Assembly: GCF_900129365.1 (NCBI RefSeq)
Contig: NZ_FQVM01000007.1
Span: 1-64,000 of the forward strand
Source of the DNA: Clostridium fallax
Lineage (GTDB): Bacteria > Bacillota > Clostridia > Clostridiales > Clostridiaceae
Length of the DNA stretch: 64,000 nucleotides
Direction of reading: 5' to 3'
Shown one piece after another: positions 1 through 8,957 of this stretch. The position numbers and the translations under genes are program-made. Below the pieces are notes generated by a model. It worked only from the letters and a program-made list of their open reading frames with translations. It did no database searches and was not told the DNA's origin. Position 1 is the first letter of the stretch; every line of letters begins with the position of its first letter.

Positions 1-40
1 TTTATTTAAAGATATGAAAGTTAATGATTTAAGTGATATA

Positions 41-81
41 AATAAAATAAGCTTACTTGTATTAAGTAAGCTTATTTTATT
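41..81. terminator. Bidirectional intrinsic terminator
   Basis: A perfect 18-bp inverted repeat (41-58 with 64-81, loop of 5) is AT-rich at the base and carries the AAGCTTACTT core. It probably ends a plus-strand gene lying left of the window. It could also serve the minus-strand operon that ends at 363, but that is 280 bases away. No convincing gene end is visible in bases 1-40. Confidence 0.75.
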
Positions 82-362
82 TATATTTATTTTAAGTTCT
101 GTAGTTAATATGGATTATTATAAATTATGCCTAATTAATAATAAAATAAAATGCAATACATGTCTTTATTTATTAAATACTTTTAGTTAAATTTAAATCT
201 AAAATATTTTACTTATCTATCATTTAATGTATTTTAGTATATTAACTCTCTTTTTATTTATAATTTTCTATATTAAAGTAATTTTTAAAAGCTATTACTT
301 TAATCTCAATATCCTAATACATTATTTTTTCATTTAATATTATAATTTATCATATACTTAAA
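82..362. other. AT-rich intergenic stretch without recognised gene
   Basis: The stretch is almost entirely A/T, without an ORF with a ribosome binding site and without a clear hairpin. It separates the terminator at 41-81 from the 3' end of the minus-strand nucleoside operon. I see nothing else in it. Confidence 0.5.
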
Positions 363-1088
363 TTATTTTGTTGCTTCTTTCAATAGTCTTATATATCTTT
401 TCATTTCTTCTATATCATTTTGTCTATTCATAATTGCACTTCCAACAAAAACTCCATCAGCACCAGCATCTTTTGCCATTTTTATATCTTCAGGTGTTGA
501 TATTCCAACTCCACAATAAACAGGATTTTTTAATCCTGATTCTCTTAAATAATTAATACAATCTTTTAATGTTTCATAACCTTCTTTTGGTTTACAATTT
601 GTTGGTTTTCCTTGCATATAAGTAAAACCATTTGAATTCTTTGCTATTTCTATCTCTCTCTTATCTAAAAAATATTGAACATAACAAGATATTTTTATTC
701 CATTATCTATTAATTTTTTCTTTACACTTTCATCTTCTATTCCCACTAATATCATATCCATAGTATTATTTTCTTTACAAAAATCAACATATTTTTCTAC
801 TCCAATTTTTCTAATTGTGTGATCATAAGCTAATAATATTAACGGAATTTGTGGATACAGTTTTCTTAATGTTTTTATTCCTTCAAAATATTTATCATAA
901 TCTGAACAAGACTCTAAAGCTTTTTTCATTCTTCCTGAAATTAACTCACTATCTAAAAATGCATTATCCGTTGGAAAATCACATTCTATCATATCACATC
1001 CTGATTCTATATAATGTTTTGCCATTTCTAAACTTTTATCAATACTTGGATATCCAAAAGATAAATAACTAATTAACTTTGTACTCAT
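363..1088 (-). CDS. TrpA-like TIM-barrel protein (no TrpB partner)
   Basis: This 241-residue protein belongs to the tryptophan synthase alpha-chain superfamily, whose known reaction is retro-aldol cleavage of indole-3-glycerol phosphate. The start is the ATG at 1088, placed by AAAGGAG nine bases upstream. The open frame runs further, to 1136, but lacks a ribosome site there. Glu35 (MIECDFP) and Asp46 (AFLDS) match the catalytic pair of TrpA with the same spacing of 11. The C-terminal GVGISTPEDI and VFVGSAIM match the phosphate-binding loops. No trpB or other trp gene is near. It is the last gene of the nucleoside operon, so I infer a C-C bond cleavage on a phosphorylated intermediate. The substrate is unknown. 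Confidence 0.8.
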   Translation of the reverse strand: MSTKLISYLSFGYPSIDKSLEMAKHYIESGCDMIECDFPTDNAFLDSELISGRMKKALESCSDYDKYFEGIKTLRKLYPQIPLILLAYDHTIRKIGVEKYVDFCKENNTMDMILVGIEDESVKKKLIDNGIKISCYVQYFLDKREIEIAKNSNGFTYMQGKPTNCKPKEGYETLKDCINYLRESGLKNPVYCGVGISTPEDIKMAKDAGADGVFVGSAIMNRQNDIEEMKRYIRLLKEATK

Positions 1089-1128
1089 TTTTATTTCTCC
1101 TTTATTCTTAGATCTATTTTTATTATTT

Positions 1129-2274
1129 TTAAACATATATTTCTTTTACTAATTCTTTCATCTCATCTAAAGTTGGAATTATTGGATTAGTCTTAGTACA
1201 TCCATCTTTAATTGCAATTTTTGAAAATTCTTCAATGTTCTTATTGTACTCATAGTCATTATTTATAAGACCTTTAACACCTTTTGGAATTCCAATATTT
1301 TCATTTAACTTAAATATAAAATCTTCCAGATTATCTATTTCTAATTCTTTTTCTATATCTGAATAAATTTTTAATGCTCTTTTATCTTGTTTGTTAAATT
1401 TAATTACATAAGGTAATACAATAGCATCTCCTACTCCATGAGGTATTCTATAATAACTTCCAAGAGTATGTGCAATACTGTGAACTATTCCTAAGGACAC
1501 ATTAGTAAATGCTAATCCAGCTACCATAGATGCATTTTGCATTATTTCTCTATATTCAAGATTATCTGCCTGTTCATAAGCTTTTGGAAGAAACTTTATT
1601 ATATCTTTTATAGCTTGTTTAGCTAAAATATCTGATAAATAATTTGCTCTAGTTGATACTAGTGCTTCCATTGCATGGGTTAATGCATCCATTCCAGTTT
1701 CTGCTGTAATTTTCTTTGGCATAGAAATAGTTATTCCTGGTTCTAATAGCGCAATATCAGGCATCATTTCCATATCTCCTATACCACATTTCCTATGAGT
1801 ATCATCTTCTGTAATAACAATTGATCTACTAACTTCACTGGCACTTCCACTTGTTGTTGGTATAGATATCATCTTCGCTTTCTTTCTTAATTCAGGAACT
1901 TTATTTGGACTCATAACATCACTTAAAGTTTTTAATTCTGGATGCTCATAGAAAATCCACATAGCTTTTGCAGCATCCATAGCTGATCCTCCACCTAATC
2001 CAATTATCCAATCTGGATTAAATTCTGTCATAAATTCTGCACCCTTTAATACTGTTGAAAAATATGGGTCTGGTTCTACGCCTTTAAAAACTTTTGACTC
2101 TATATTAGCTTCTTTTAAATTATTTGTAATCTTATCAAGATAGCCATTTCTTTCAACACTTCCTCCACTTATTACTATTACAGCCTTTTTACCCTTTATT
2201 GTTTTTAAATAATCAAGAGCACCTTCTCCAAATACTAGATTATCTCCTGCTAATTTCATTGGTCTCATTTTCAT
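1129..2274 (-). CDS. Iron-containing alcohol dehydrogenase (group III)
   Basis: The protein has 381 residues, the usual length of Fe-dependent alcohol dehydrogenases that interconvert aldehydes and alcohols with NAD(P)H in the cytoplasm. The nucleotide-binding GGGSAMDAAK is present. So are four candidate metal ligands: Asp in MPDIALLEP, His in GMDALTHAMEA, His in GIVHSIAHT and His in IPHGVGDA. The ATG at 2274 follows AAAGGTG. It lies in the nucleoside operon, 27 bases from the BtpA-like gene. I infer that it reduces an aldehyde released from the sugar part of the substrate. The family is too broad to name the aldehyde. Confidence 0.88.
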   Translation of the reverse strand: MKMRPMKLAGDNLVFGEGALDYLKTIKGKKAVIVISGGSVERNGYLDKITNNLKEANIESKVFKGVEPDPYFSTVLKGAEFMTEFNPDWIIGLGGGSAMDAAKAMWIFYEHPELKTLSDVMSPNKVPELRKKAKMISIPTTSGSASEVSRSIVITEDDTHRKCGIGDMEMMPDIALLEPGITISMPKKITAETGMDALTHAMEALVSTRANYLSDILAKQAIKDIIKFLPKAYEQADNLEYREIMQNASMVAGLAFTNVSLGIVHSIAHTLGSYYRIPHGVGDAIVLPYVIKFNKQDKRALKIYSDIEKELEIDNLEDFIFKLNENIGIPKGVKGLINNDYEYNKNIEEFSKIAIKDGCTKTNPIIPTLDEMKELVKEIYV

Positions 2275-2301
2275 AATATTTCACCTTTAACCTTTCATCT
2301 A

Positions 2302-3087
2302 TTATAAATTTTCTATAATTTCTTTTGCTTTATTTAAATCCACTTCGTTCCAAACATTGTTATCTACTTTTATGCTTGTGCCAATTATTGCTCCATTTGC
2401 AATATTCATTTGTTCTCTTATATTATCCTTATTTGTTCCACTTCCTGTTAAAACTGGAATACTAACAACATTTTTAACTCTTTTAATCATTTCAATTGGG
2501 GTTTCTTCACCGGTTTGAGTTCCAGTAACTATTAATGCATCTGCACCACAGCTCTCAGCAACCCTTGCAGATTCTTCTATAGGTATATTAGAAATTAGCA
2601 TATGTGAATGTTTAACTTGAATATCTGCAAATATATTAACTTCCTCAGCTTCAATTTGTTTCCTATATTGAAGTGCTTTTGTTGCACATGGTGTTACTAT
2701 TCCTCCAAAATATTCAACTGTATCAATAAATACTGGTATTCTTATAAAATCTGCTCCAGCTGCCTTTGCTATTGCGAGTCCACTTTTATAATCATTAAAA
2801 GCTGCATCTATACCAACTGGAATATTTACTTCACGTTTAATAACAGCTGTTGCAGCTGCAAGAGCTGCTGTTTGTGCTAAATCTAAATTAACTTTATATG
2901 GCATGTCTCCAAAATTTTCTACCATGATAGCACTAAATCCAGCTTCTTCTATTTTCTTTGCATCTTCAATCCCCTTTTCTATAATACTTTTCATATCACC
3001 TTTAAATCCAACTGTTCCTGGAAGTGCTTTAAGATGTACCATTCCTATTACAAAAGATTTATCTTCTTTGAATAAATTCACATTCAT
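2302..3087 (-). CDS. BtpA/SgcQ family TIM-barrel protein
   Basis: This 261-residue protein shows the BtpA family hallmarks: an N-terminal IGMVHLKALPG, then MVENFGDMPY and the C-terminal PVLTGSGTNKDN. The family is named from a cyanobacterial photosystem I assembly factor, but most members, such as E. coli SgcQ, sit in sugar or nucleoside operons with no proven reaction. The fold is a phosphate-binding TIM barrel, so an isomerase, aldolase or hydrolase role on a sugar phosphate is possible. The start at 3087 follows AAGGAG. Three bases separate it from the nucleoside phosphorylase upstream, which suggests translational coupling. Confidence 0.85.
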   Translation of the reverse strand: MNVNLFKEDKSFVIGMVHLKALPGTVGFKGDMKSIIEKGIEDAKKIEEAGFSAIMVENFGDMPYKVNLDLAQTAALAAATAVIKREVNIPVGIDAAFNDYKSGLAIAKAAGADFIRIPVFIDTVEYFGGIVTPCATKALQYRKQIEAEEVNIFADIQVKHSHMLISNIPIEESARVAESCGADALIVTGTQTGEETPIEMIKRVKNVVSIPVLTGSGTNKDNIREQMNIANGAIIGTSIKVDNNVWNEVDLNKAKEIIENL

Positions 3088-3090
3088 TTT

Positions 3091-3846
3091 CTAATTCTCC
3101 TTACTATCTAAAATAACTATTCCATCTAATACAACTTTAACTAAGTCCTCTTCAGCCTTTGTTCTAGCATCACCTTTTAAGTAATCCTTTAGATTTTCTA
3201 AAACTGTAGTTATTGTTACGACACAACCTTTAATACCCATTAAGTTTGTTAATGTAAGAAGTGTTGCTGACTCCATATCAATTCCAACTATGTTGTAATT
3301 TTTAACTTCATTAATTCTTTTATTTAAATCTCTTCCCATTTGTTTTGATAATCTTGATTCCTTCATTTCAACATAGAATCCATCTAAACTACACATAGGT
3401 TTATTTACATATTTAAGATTATTTTTAGTTACGCTTTCATTCATAATACTTACTAATTCAAAATCAGCAACGGCAGGATAGGATTCTCTTACATAAGATT
3501 TACTAGTACCATCATCTCTCATTACAGCATTAGGTATTATAAATTTACCAAGCAAATTATCTTGAAGTCCCATAACAGTTCCAAGCCTTACTGCCACTTC
3601 CATACCACATGTATACATTTCTTCTATTGCAATAGCTGCAGATGGTCCTCCAATTCCTGTTGAAGTAACTGTTATATCTACTCCTTTATATTTTCCTGTA
3701 AATGTATTAAATTCTCTATTTACTGCTATTTCCTTAACATCTTCTAAATGTTTAACAACTTGTTTTACCCTACCTGGATCTCCAGAAAATATTACATACT
3801 TTGAAATATCCTTCTTACTAGCTTGTAAATATAAAGTTTTTTCCAT
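3091..3846 (-). CDS. Nucleoside phosphorylase, uridine phosphorylase family
   Basis: The enzyme splits a nucleoside with phosphate into a base and (deoxy)ribose 1-phosphate. The 251-residue protein has the phosphate-binding VIFSGDPGRV, the central STGIGGPSAAIAIEE, RLGTVMG and the ribose-binding GIDMESATL. Together these point to the hexameric NP-I (uridine/purine phosphorylase) family. I use the ATG at 3846 because GGAGG lies eight bases upstream; an in-frame codon at 3861 lacks such a site. Base specificity cannot be read from sequence here. It sits between the PfkB kinase and the BtpA-like gene and anchors the reading of the operon as nucleoside catabolism. Confidence 0.9.
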   Translation of the reverse strand: MEKTLYLQASKKDISKYVIFSGDPGRVKQVVKHLEDVKEIAVNREFNTFTGKYKGVDITVTSTGIGGPSAAIAIEEMYTCGMEVAVRLGTVMGLQDNLLGKFIIPNAVMRDDGTSKSYVRESYPAVADFELVSIMNESVTKNNLKYVNKPMCSLDGFYVEMKESRLSKQMGRDLNKRINEVKNYNIVGIDMESATLLTLTNLMGIKGCVVTITTVLENLKDYLKGDARTKAEEDLVKVVLDGIVILDSKEN

Positions 3847-3861
3847 ATTTAAATCCTCCAA

Positions 3862-4815
3862 TTATTTTCCTATATAATTTTTCTTATATCTTTCTTCATA
3901 TTCTTTTATAGTTGGTATCCTCCCTAAACATCCCATATCTTCAATTATGAAAGATGACGCTACAGCCCCATACTTTGCACATTCAATATAACTTTTTTCT
4001 TTAGTAAGACCATATAAAAACCCTGTTATATATGCATCTCCAACACCAGTAGTATCTATAATCTTATCCGGAACTGCTATATTTATATTTTCTTTTTTTA
4101 TTTTTCCATCTTCTAAATAATAAACTTCACTGCCATCTGAACCTTTTGTTATTATAACTACTTCTGCACTGCCATCTTTAAAAAGTTCATCTATACTTTC
4201 TAAGTCAAATTTACTTTCTATTTCTTTTCTTTCTCCTTCATTAGCAAATATTATATGGCTTCCATATAATAATTCTTTTAAAAATTCAAAAGGAAAGGCA
4301 TTAAAGTCACATTTCATTCCTGCTACTATTTTGTTCCCAGCTTTTTTGGCACATTTCATAAAATCCCAATTTTCTTCTAAGCAACCAACTGTAATTACTG
4401 CATATTTAGATTTTGAAAATATACTTTGATCTAACTTCTTATAATATTTGCTATCCATTGCACCTGGATAAAATAAAGTAATATGATTTCCATCCTTATT
4501 TTCTATAAGATAACAGTTAGATGTGTAATCATTTTCTATTACTCTTATACCTTCCAAGGGAACTTGTCCCTCTTCTAAAAAATTTTTTAATCCGACCTTT
4601 TCAAAATCACATCCTACTCTAAAGATAGGTAAAGCTTTAATTCCTAATTTTGATGCCAAATATACTATATTAGTTGAACATCCTCCATAATGAACCTGTG
4701 CATTATCTTTATTATGTATTAATGATGTTATTCCAAATGTTGGATTATCACTAACTTTTATTATTCTATCTAAACTTGGATAACCTGAAACTATAACATC
4801 ATAATATTTATTCAT
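3862..4815 (-). CDS. PfkB-family sugar/nucleoside kinase
   Basis: This 317-residue kinase of the ribokinase (PfkB) family phosphorylates a sugar, sugar phosphate or nucleoside with ATP. An N-terminal substrate region carries HYGGCSTN. The C-terminal signature is DTTGVGDAYITGF, where the usual GAGD is GVGD; the catalytic Asp is kept. The start at 4815 overlaps the end of the isochorismatase-like gene by eight bases, so the two are translationally coupled. In the operon it might act on the free sugar or on the nucleoside itself. Sequence alone does not choose between these. Confidence 0.88.
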   Translation of the reverse strand: MNKYYDVIVSGYPSLDRIIKVSDNPTFGITSLIHNKDNAQVHYGGCSTNIVYLASKLGIKALPIFRVGCDFEKVGLKNFLEEGQVPLEGIRVIENDYTSNCYLIENKDGNHITLFYPGAMDSKYYKKLDQSIFSKSKYAVITVGCLEENWDFMKCAKKAGNKIVAGMKCDFNAFPFEFLKELLYGSHIIFANEGERKEIESKFDLESIDELFKDGSAEVVIITKGSDGSEVYYLEDGKIKKENINIAVPDKIIDTTGVGDAYITGFLYGLTKEKSYIECAKYGAVASSFIIEDMGCLGRIPTIKEYEERYKKNYIGK

Positions 4816-5380
4816 TCTTTTCCTCTCCCTTTATAACTTCATTTAAATCATCAAGAGTAATTACATTACCAAAATATTTATCTATATCCTGTAAATGTAC
4901 TTCATTTATGTTGATGTCATTTGTAGCAACACAATCTCTTATAACAAAAGTGTTATATTCTAAATAATAAGAATCATGTACTGATGCCCTTATACAGCAA
5001 TTTGTTTTAGTTCCCACAAATATTACATTCTTAATTCCATGTTCTCTTAAAACTAAATCTAAATCAGTTCCATAAAAGGCACTATATCTTCTTTTTCTAA
5101 TTATAAAATCCTTATCATAATTAATATGTAAATCTTTTATCATTTCATCTCCACCAGTACCATGTATACAATTTTTTCTACCTCTTAAAAGAGCTGTATC
5201 AAATTTTCCTTCTCTATGGTAATGCTGCATAAATATTATTAATCCATTATTTTCTCTACATATATCTATAGCTTTATTTACCTTCGGTATTATATTAAGA
5301 TTTTCTGGATAAAAGACTGCTCCATTAGGATCTGCAAAATCATAAACCATATCAATAACTATTAATGCCCATTTATTCAT
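4808..5380 (-). CDS. Isochorismatase-like cysteine hydrolase
   Basis: This 190-residue protein is in the isochorismatase/nicotinamidase family, cysteine hydrolases that mostly cleave amides or N-carbamoyl groups. The Asp of VIDMVYDF and the Cys of GTKTNCCIRAS fit the Asp-Lys-Cys triad; Lys is probably one of those near RGRKN. The region IIFMQHYHREGK resembles the metal-binding segment of nicotinamidases but is not the full motif. It overlaps both neighbours by eight bases. A plausible role is removing an amide from the base released by the phosphorylase, which would make a nicotinamide- or ureido-type base worth testing. Confidence 0.85.
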   Translation of the reverse strand: MNKWALIVIDMVYDFADPNGAVFYPENLNIIPKVNKAIDICRENNGLIIFMQHYHREGKFDTALLRGRKNCIHGTGGDEMIKDLHINYDKDFIIRKRRYSAFYGTDLDLVLREHGIKNVIFVGTKTNCCIRASVHDSYYLEYNTFVIRDCVATNDININEVHLQDIDKYFGNVITLDDLNEVIKGEEKNE

Positions 5381-6287
5381 CTTTATACCCCCTATAAACT
5401 ATATTTTTCTTTTTATATACTCCAACTGCTGTAAGTACAACTATAATAAATAAAAATGGTATCATTTGAACAAAAGCTCCTGGAATATTTAATCCTTGTA
5501 ATCTCATCTGAACTGCATCCGCTAAACCAAATAATTCCGCAAATATAAATGTTCCAATTGGTGTTCCTCTTCCACAAAATATTGCAGCTAAGGCTATAAA
5601 ACCTCTTCCGTTTGTCATATTTTCTACAAACATTGTTAAATTTTCTAATGCGAGGCTAACTCCTGCAAGAGCACAAAAAACTCCACTTAGTATTACTGCA
5701 CTATATTGAATTAAAGTTGTTCTTATACCAACTGACTTTACAGCTTCAATATTTTCCCCAACAGTTCTTAAATAAACGCCATATTTAGTTTTATATAAAA
5801 CTACTATAACTGCTATTAAAAGTATAAAACTTACATAAACCATTGGTGTTTGATTATTTAATATAGGTCCAATAAAAGGTATACTTTCTAAGATTGGTAT
5901 ATTAATAGGTTTTATTCCAACTATAGCTGAATCTGAAAATACTCCTCTTCTATTGAAGGCAACTTGTAATATAAATGATGTAATTCCAAGGGCTAAAATA
6001 TTTATAGCAAGTCCTGTTACTATGTGATTACTTTTAAGAGTTATTGCAAAAAAGGACATTATTAATGCAAAAATTATTGAAATTGCTATTGCAATAACTA
6101 TGGCTAGTCCAATATTTCCAGTTAAATAAGAGGTTATTACTCCTGCAAAGGCTCCCATAAGCATCATTCCTTCAAGAGCTATATTTAAAACTCCTGCTCT
6201 ATGGGTAAACACTCCACCAAGAGCCACAAGCACAATAGGAGTAGCCATTCTTAATGTTCCATGTAATATATTTATTAAAGTATCCAT
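5373..6287 (-). CDS. ABC transporter permease, BMP/nucleoside type (second permease)
   Basis: This 304-residue integral membrane protein of the BPD_transp_2 family has about eight hydrophobic segments. GGVFTHRAGVLNIALEG and the later GRGFIALAAIFCGRG are typical of nucleoside (BmpA/PnrA) importers. It ends eight bases inside the isochorismatase-like gene and starts immediately after the first permease, so the transport and enzyme genes form one transcript. It should form the membrane channel with the neighbouring permease. Confidence 0.9.
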   Translation of the reverse strand: MDTLINILHGTLRMATPIVLVALGGVFTHRAGVLNIALEGMMLMGAFAGVITSYLTGNIGLAIVIAIAISIIFALIMSFFAITLKSNHIVTGLAINILALGITSFILQVAFNRRGVFSDSAIVGIKPINIPILESIPFIGPILNNQTPMVYVSFILLIAVIVVLYKTKYGVYLRTVGENIEAVKSVGIRTTLIQYSAVILSGVFCALAGVSLALENLTMFVENMTNGRGFIALAAIFCGRGTPIGTFIFAELFGLADAVQMRLQGLNIPGAFVQMIPFLFIIVVLTAVGVYKKKNIVYRGYKDE

Positions 6288-7403
6288 TTAAACATCACCT
6301 CCTACTTTTACATTTGGTGTCTTTACTTTTTCACAACATGCTATATTATTTAATTGTAATTTTCTTTTATATTTTTTAATTATTTTTGTTTTTATTGCTA
6401 AATAGTTAAGTGCTAAAAAGAATATTATTAAGCCTTGAATTATTTCTACTATACTTCTAGGTACACCAACTATTAGCTCTAAAGAACTACCTCCATTTTT
6501 TAATATTCCAAAAAATAATGATGCAATTAATACTCCAATTGGATTATTAGCACTTAAAAGAGCTATTGTCATTCCATCCCAACCATATCCAGGTGAAAAT
6601 TCACTAATAAATCTATGATGAACTCCTAATATTTCTCCAGCTCCAGCAAGTCCAGCTAATGCTCCACTAATTAACATTACATATATTATCTTTCTAGAAG
6701 TCCTCATACCTGTTGCTTCTGCGAAATTCATATTTCTTCCAATTGCATCAATTTCATAACCTAGTTTTGTTTTTCTATATATTAAATAAATAACTGCCAC
6801 AGCTATTAAAGCAATTATGAAAGAAAAATTTAATTGATTCTTATCTACAAGCCTTGGCAAAACTGCCGTTTTTTCTATCTCTGTTGTAGCTGCAAATCCC
6901 ACTCCTTCAGCCTTAAATGGAAATGATGCAAGATATGTTGTAAATAATATTGCAACATAATTTAACATTATAGTAACAACCATTTCATTAACTTTAAAAA
7001 AGGCTCTTAACACTGCTGGTATTAACGCAAATAAACATGCGAAAATCATTCCAAATGCCAAACATACTAATATATGAACTAAAGTTGGCAGTCCTTTAAA
7101 GGTAAATCCTGCATATGCAGCTGCAAAAGCTCCCATATATAGCTGCCCTTCAACTCCCATATTAAATATGTTTGCTTTAAAAGCTATTGCAGTAGCTAAT
7201 CCTGTAAAAATAAGAGGTGTTGCCGCAAATAATGTATTAAGTATTGCTGATTTACTTCCTAATGCACCTTTAAACATCGCCATATATGCTAAAATCGGAT
7301 TATTTCCACTTATGGCTATAAATACTCCTCCAACAATAAAAGCTAGAATAACAGGCATACAAGCACATATTAAAATATTTAATATCTCTTTTTTACTTTT
7401 CAT
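6288..7403 (-). CDS. ABC transporter permease, BMP/nucleoside type (first permease)
   Basis: This 371-residue permease of the same family is longer than its partner, with a short positively charged, Lys-rich C-terminal tail. Features typical of the family are FKANIFNMGVEGQLYMGAF and the conserved EFSPGYGWDGMTIALL. It overlaps the ATPase gene by 11 bases and abuts the second permease. The pair would form a heterodimeric channel for nucleoside import. Confidence 0.9.
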   Translation of the reverse strand: MKSKKEILNILICACMPVILAFIVGGVFIAISGNNPILAYMAMFKGALGSKSAILNTLFAATPLIFTGLATAIAFKANIFNMGVEGQLYMGAFAAAYAGFTFKGLPTLVHILVCLAFGMIFACLFALIPAVLRAFFKVNEMVVTIMLNYVAILFTTYLASFPFKAEGVGFAATTEIEKTAVLPRLVDKNQLNFSFIIALIAVAVIYLIYRKTKLGYEIDAIGRNMNFAEATGMRTSRKIIYVMLISGALAGLAGAGEILGVHHRFISEFSPGYGWDGMTIALLSANNPIGVLIASLFFGILKNGGSSLELIVGVPRSIVEIIQGLIIFFLALNYLAIKTKIIKKYKRKLQLNNIACCEKVKTPNVKVGGDV

Positions 7404-8922
7404 TCATAACACTTCCCTTTTTATTAATTCCAGTCATCATAAGCCCCAACTCTTCTTTGCTAGTTTCTGAAGTCTTTACTTCACCTATTATTTTTCCTTT
7501 ATACATTACAATGATTCTGTCACTTAAATTCATAATTTCTGAAAGCTCTGAAGAGATTAAAAGTACTGCTTTCCCCCTATCCCTCATATTTATAATTTGG
7601 TTATGAATAAACTCTATAGAACCAATGTCTACACCTCTTGTTGGTTGACTTGCAAGTAAAATATCTGGATTTGCTGCTATTTCTCTTGCAATTATTACTT
7701 TTTGCGCATTTCCTCCAGATAATGTTCCAACATCACAATCATAATTACCAACTCTAATATCAAATTTTTCAACCATATTTTCATAGTTTTCTTTTATATA
7801 CTTATGGTTCATAATTCCCTTTATAGTAACTGGTTTATTCATATGATAGCCTGCAACTAAATTTTGTGATATACTCATAGATTTGCATAAACCATGGGCA
7901 TATCTATCTTCTGGAACTACAGCAAGTTTTCTTCTTCTAAGTTCATCTGGCCACATATTTGTAACATCCTCATTATTTAGATAAACATGTCCTTTAGTTA
8001 CCTTTGTAAGACCTGAAAGTATTGAAGCAAGCTCTGATTGTCCATTTCCTTCAACTCCTGCTACTCCAAGAATTTCTCCAGCCCTAACGCTAAAACTTAA
8101 ATCGTTTACAACAGTTATATCTCTTTCATCTTTAGTAGATATATTTTTAACCCTTAATACTTCTTTAGTTACCCTTGACTTTTTATTATTAATAACAAAA
8201 TCTACATTCCTACCGACCATAGCTTTTGCAATATCTTTTTCACTTATGTCCTTAGTTAAAAATTCACCTACAATCTCTCCACGCCTTATTACTGTTATAC
8301 TATCTGAAATTTTCTTAACTTCTGAAAGTTTATGAGTTATTATAATTATTGTTTTTCCTTCTTCCTTTAATTTCTTAAGGTTAATTAAAAGTTCTTCTAC
8401 TTCTTGCGGAGTTAAAACAGCTGTTGGCTCATCTAAAATTAATATATCAATATCCCTATAAAGCATCTTTAATATTTCTACTCTTTGTTGAACACCAACA
8501 GAAACATCTCTTATTTTATCTGTTGGATTAAGATCAAATCCATGCTTTTCTACTAAATCTTCAATTATTTTAATTTCTTTCTTCTTATTTATTAAGCCTT
8601 TATTTACAATCTCAGCACCTAATAATATATTTTCATATATAGCAAAGCTTGGAACTAATTTAAAATGTTGATGCACCATTCCTATTCCCTTTGCTATTGC
8701 ATCTTTAGGAGATTTAAAATTAACTTTTTCTCCTTTATAAAGTATTTTTCCTTCACTAGGTTCTAATAATCCAAAAAGCATATTCATTAAAGTTGATTTT
8801 CCAGCCCCATTTTCTCCAACAATTGCTTTTATTTCTCCTTTTTTTACCTTTAAATTAATGTTTTTATTTGCATAAAATTCTCCAAATTTTTTACTAAGGT
8901 TAACTGTTTCTATTACATTCAT
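7393..8922 (-). CDS. ABC transporter ATPase with two nucleotide-binding domains
   Basis: This 509-residue protein powers the importer. The first domain has Walker A GENGAGKST, Walker B LILDEPTAVLTP and a DVSVGVQQRVEI signature. The second has the degenerate Walker A GVEGNGQSE and signature LSGGNAQK, as usual for sugar and nucleoside importers of this class. Its start at 8922 follows GGAGG. It sits 35 bases downstream of the lipoprotein gene and overlaps the permease that follows. Confidence 0.93.
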   Translation of the reverse strand: MNVIETVNLSKKFGEFYANKNINLKVKKGEIKAIVGENGAGKSTLMNMLFGLLEPSEGKILYKGEKVNFKSPKDAIAKGIGMVHQHFKLVPSFAIYENILLGAEIVNKGLINKKKEIKIIEDLVEKHGFDLNPTDKIRDVSVGVQQRVEILKMLYRDIDILILDEPTAVLTPQEVEELLINLKKLKEEGKTIIIITHKLSEVKKISDSITVIRRGEIVGEFLTKDISEKDIAKAMVGRNVDFVINNKKSRVTKEVLRVKNISTKDERDITVVNDLSFSVRAGEILGVAGVEGNGQSELASILSGLTKVTKGHVYLNNEDVTNMWPDELRRRKLAVVPEDRYAHGLCKSMSISQNLVAGYHMNKPVTIKGIMNHKYIKENYENMVEKFDIRVGNYDCDVGTLSGGNAQKVIIAREIAANPDILLASQPTRGVDIGSIEFIHNQIINMRDRGKAVLLISSELSEIMNLSDRIIVMYKGKIIGEVKTSETSKEELGLMMTGINKKGSVMNEK

Positions 8923-8957
8923 AATGACACCTCCTTATTACTTGCATAACAAACTAT

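Noticed and set aside
1..189. Plus-strand open frame from base 1 through the terminator hairpin
   Set aside because: It reads through a perfect 18-bp hairpin and has random-looking composition, so it is most likely non-coding.
2608..3094. Plus-strand ORFs opposite the BtpA-like gene
   Set aside because: They are antisense shadows with Cys/Tyr-rich or hydrophobic composition, no ribosome site, and lie over a well-recognised gene.
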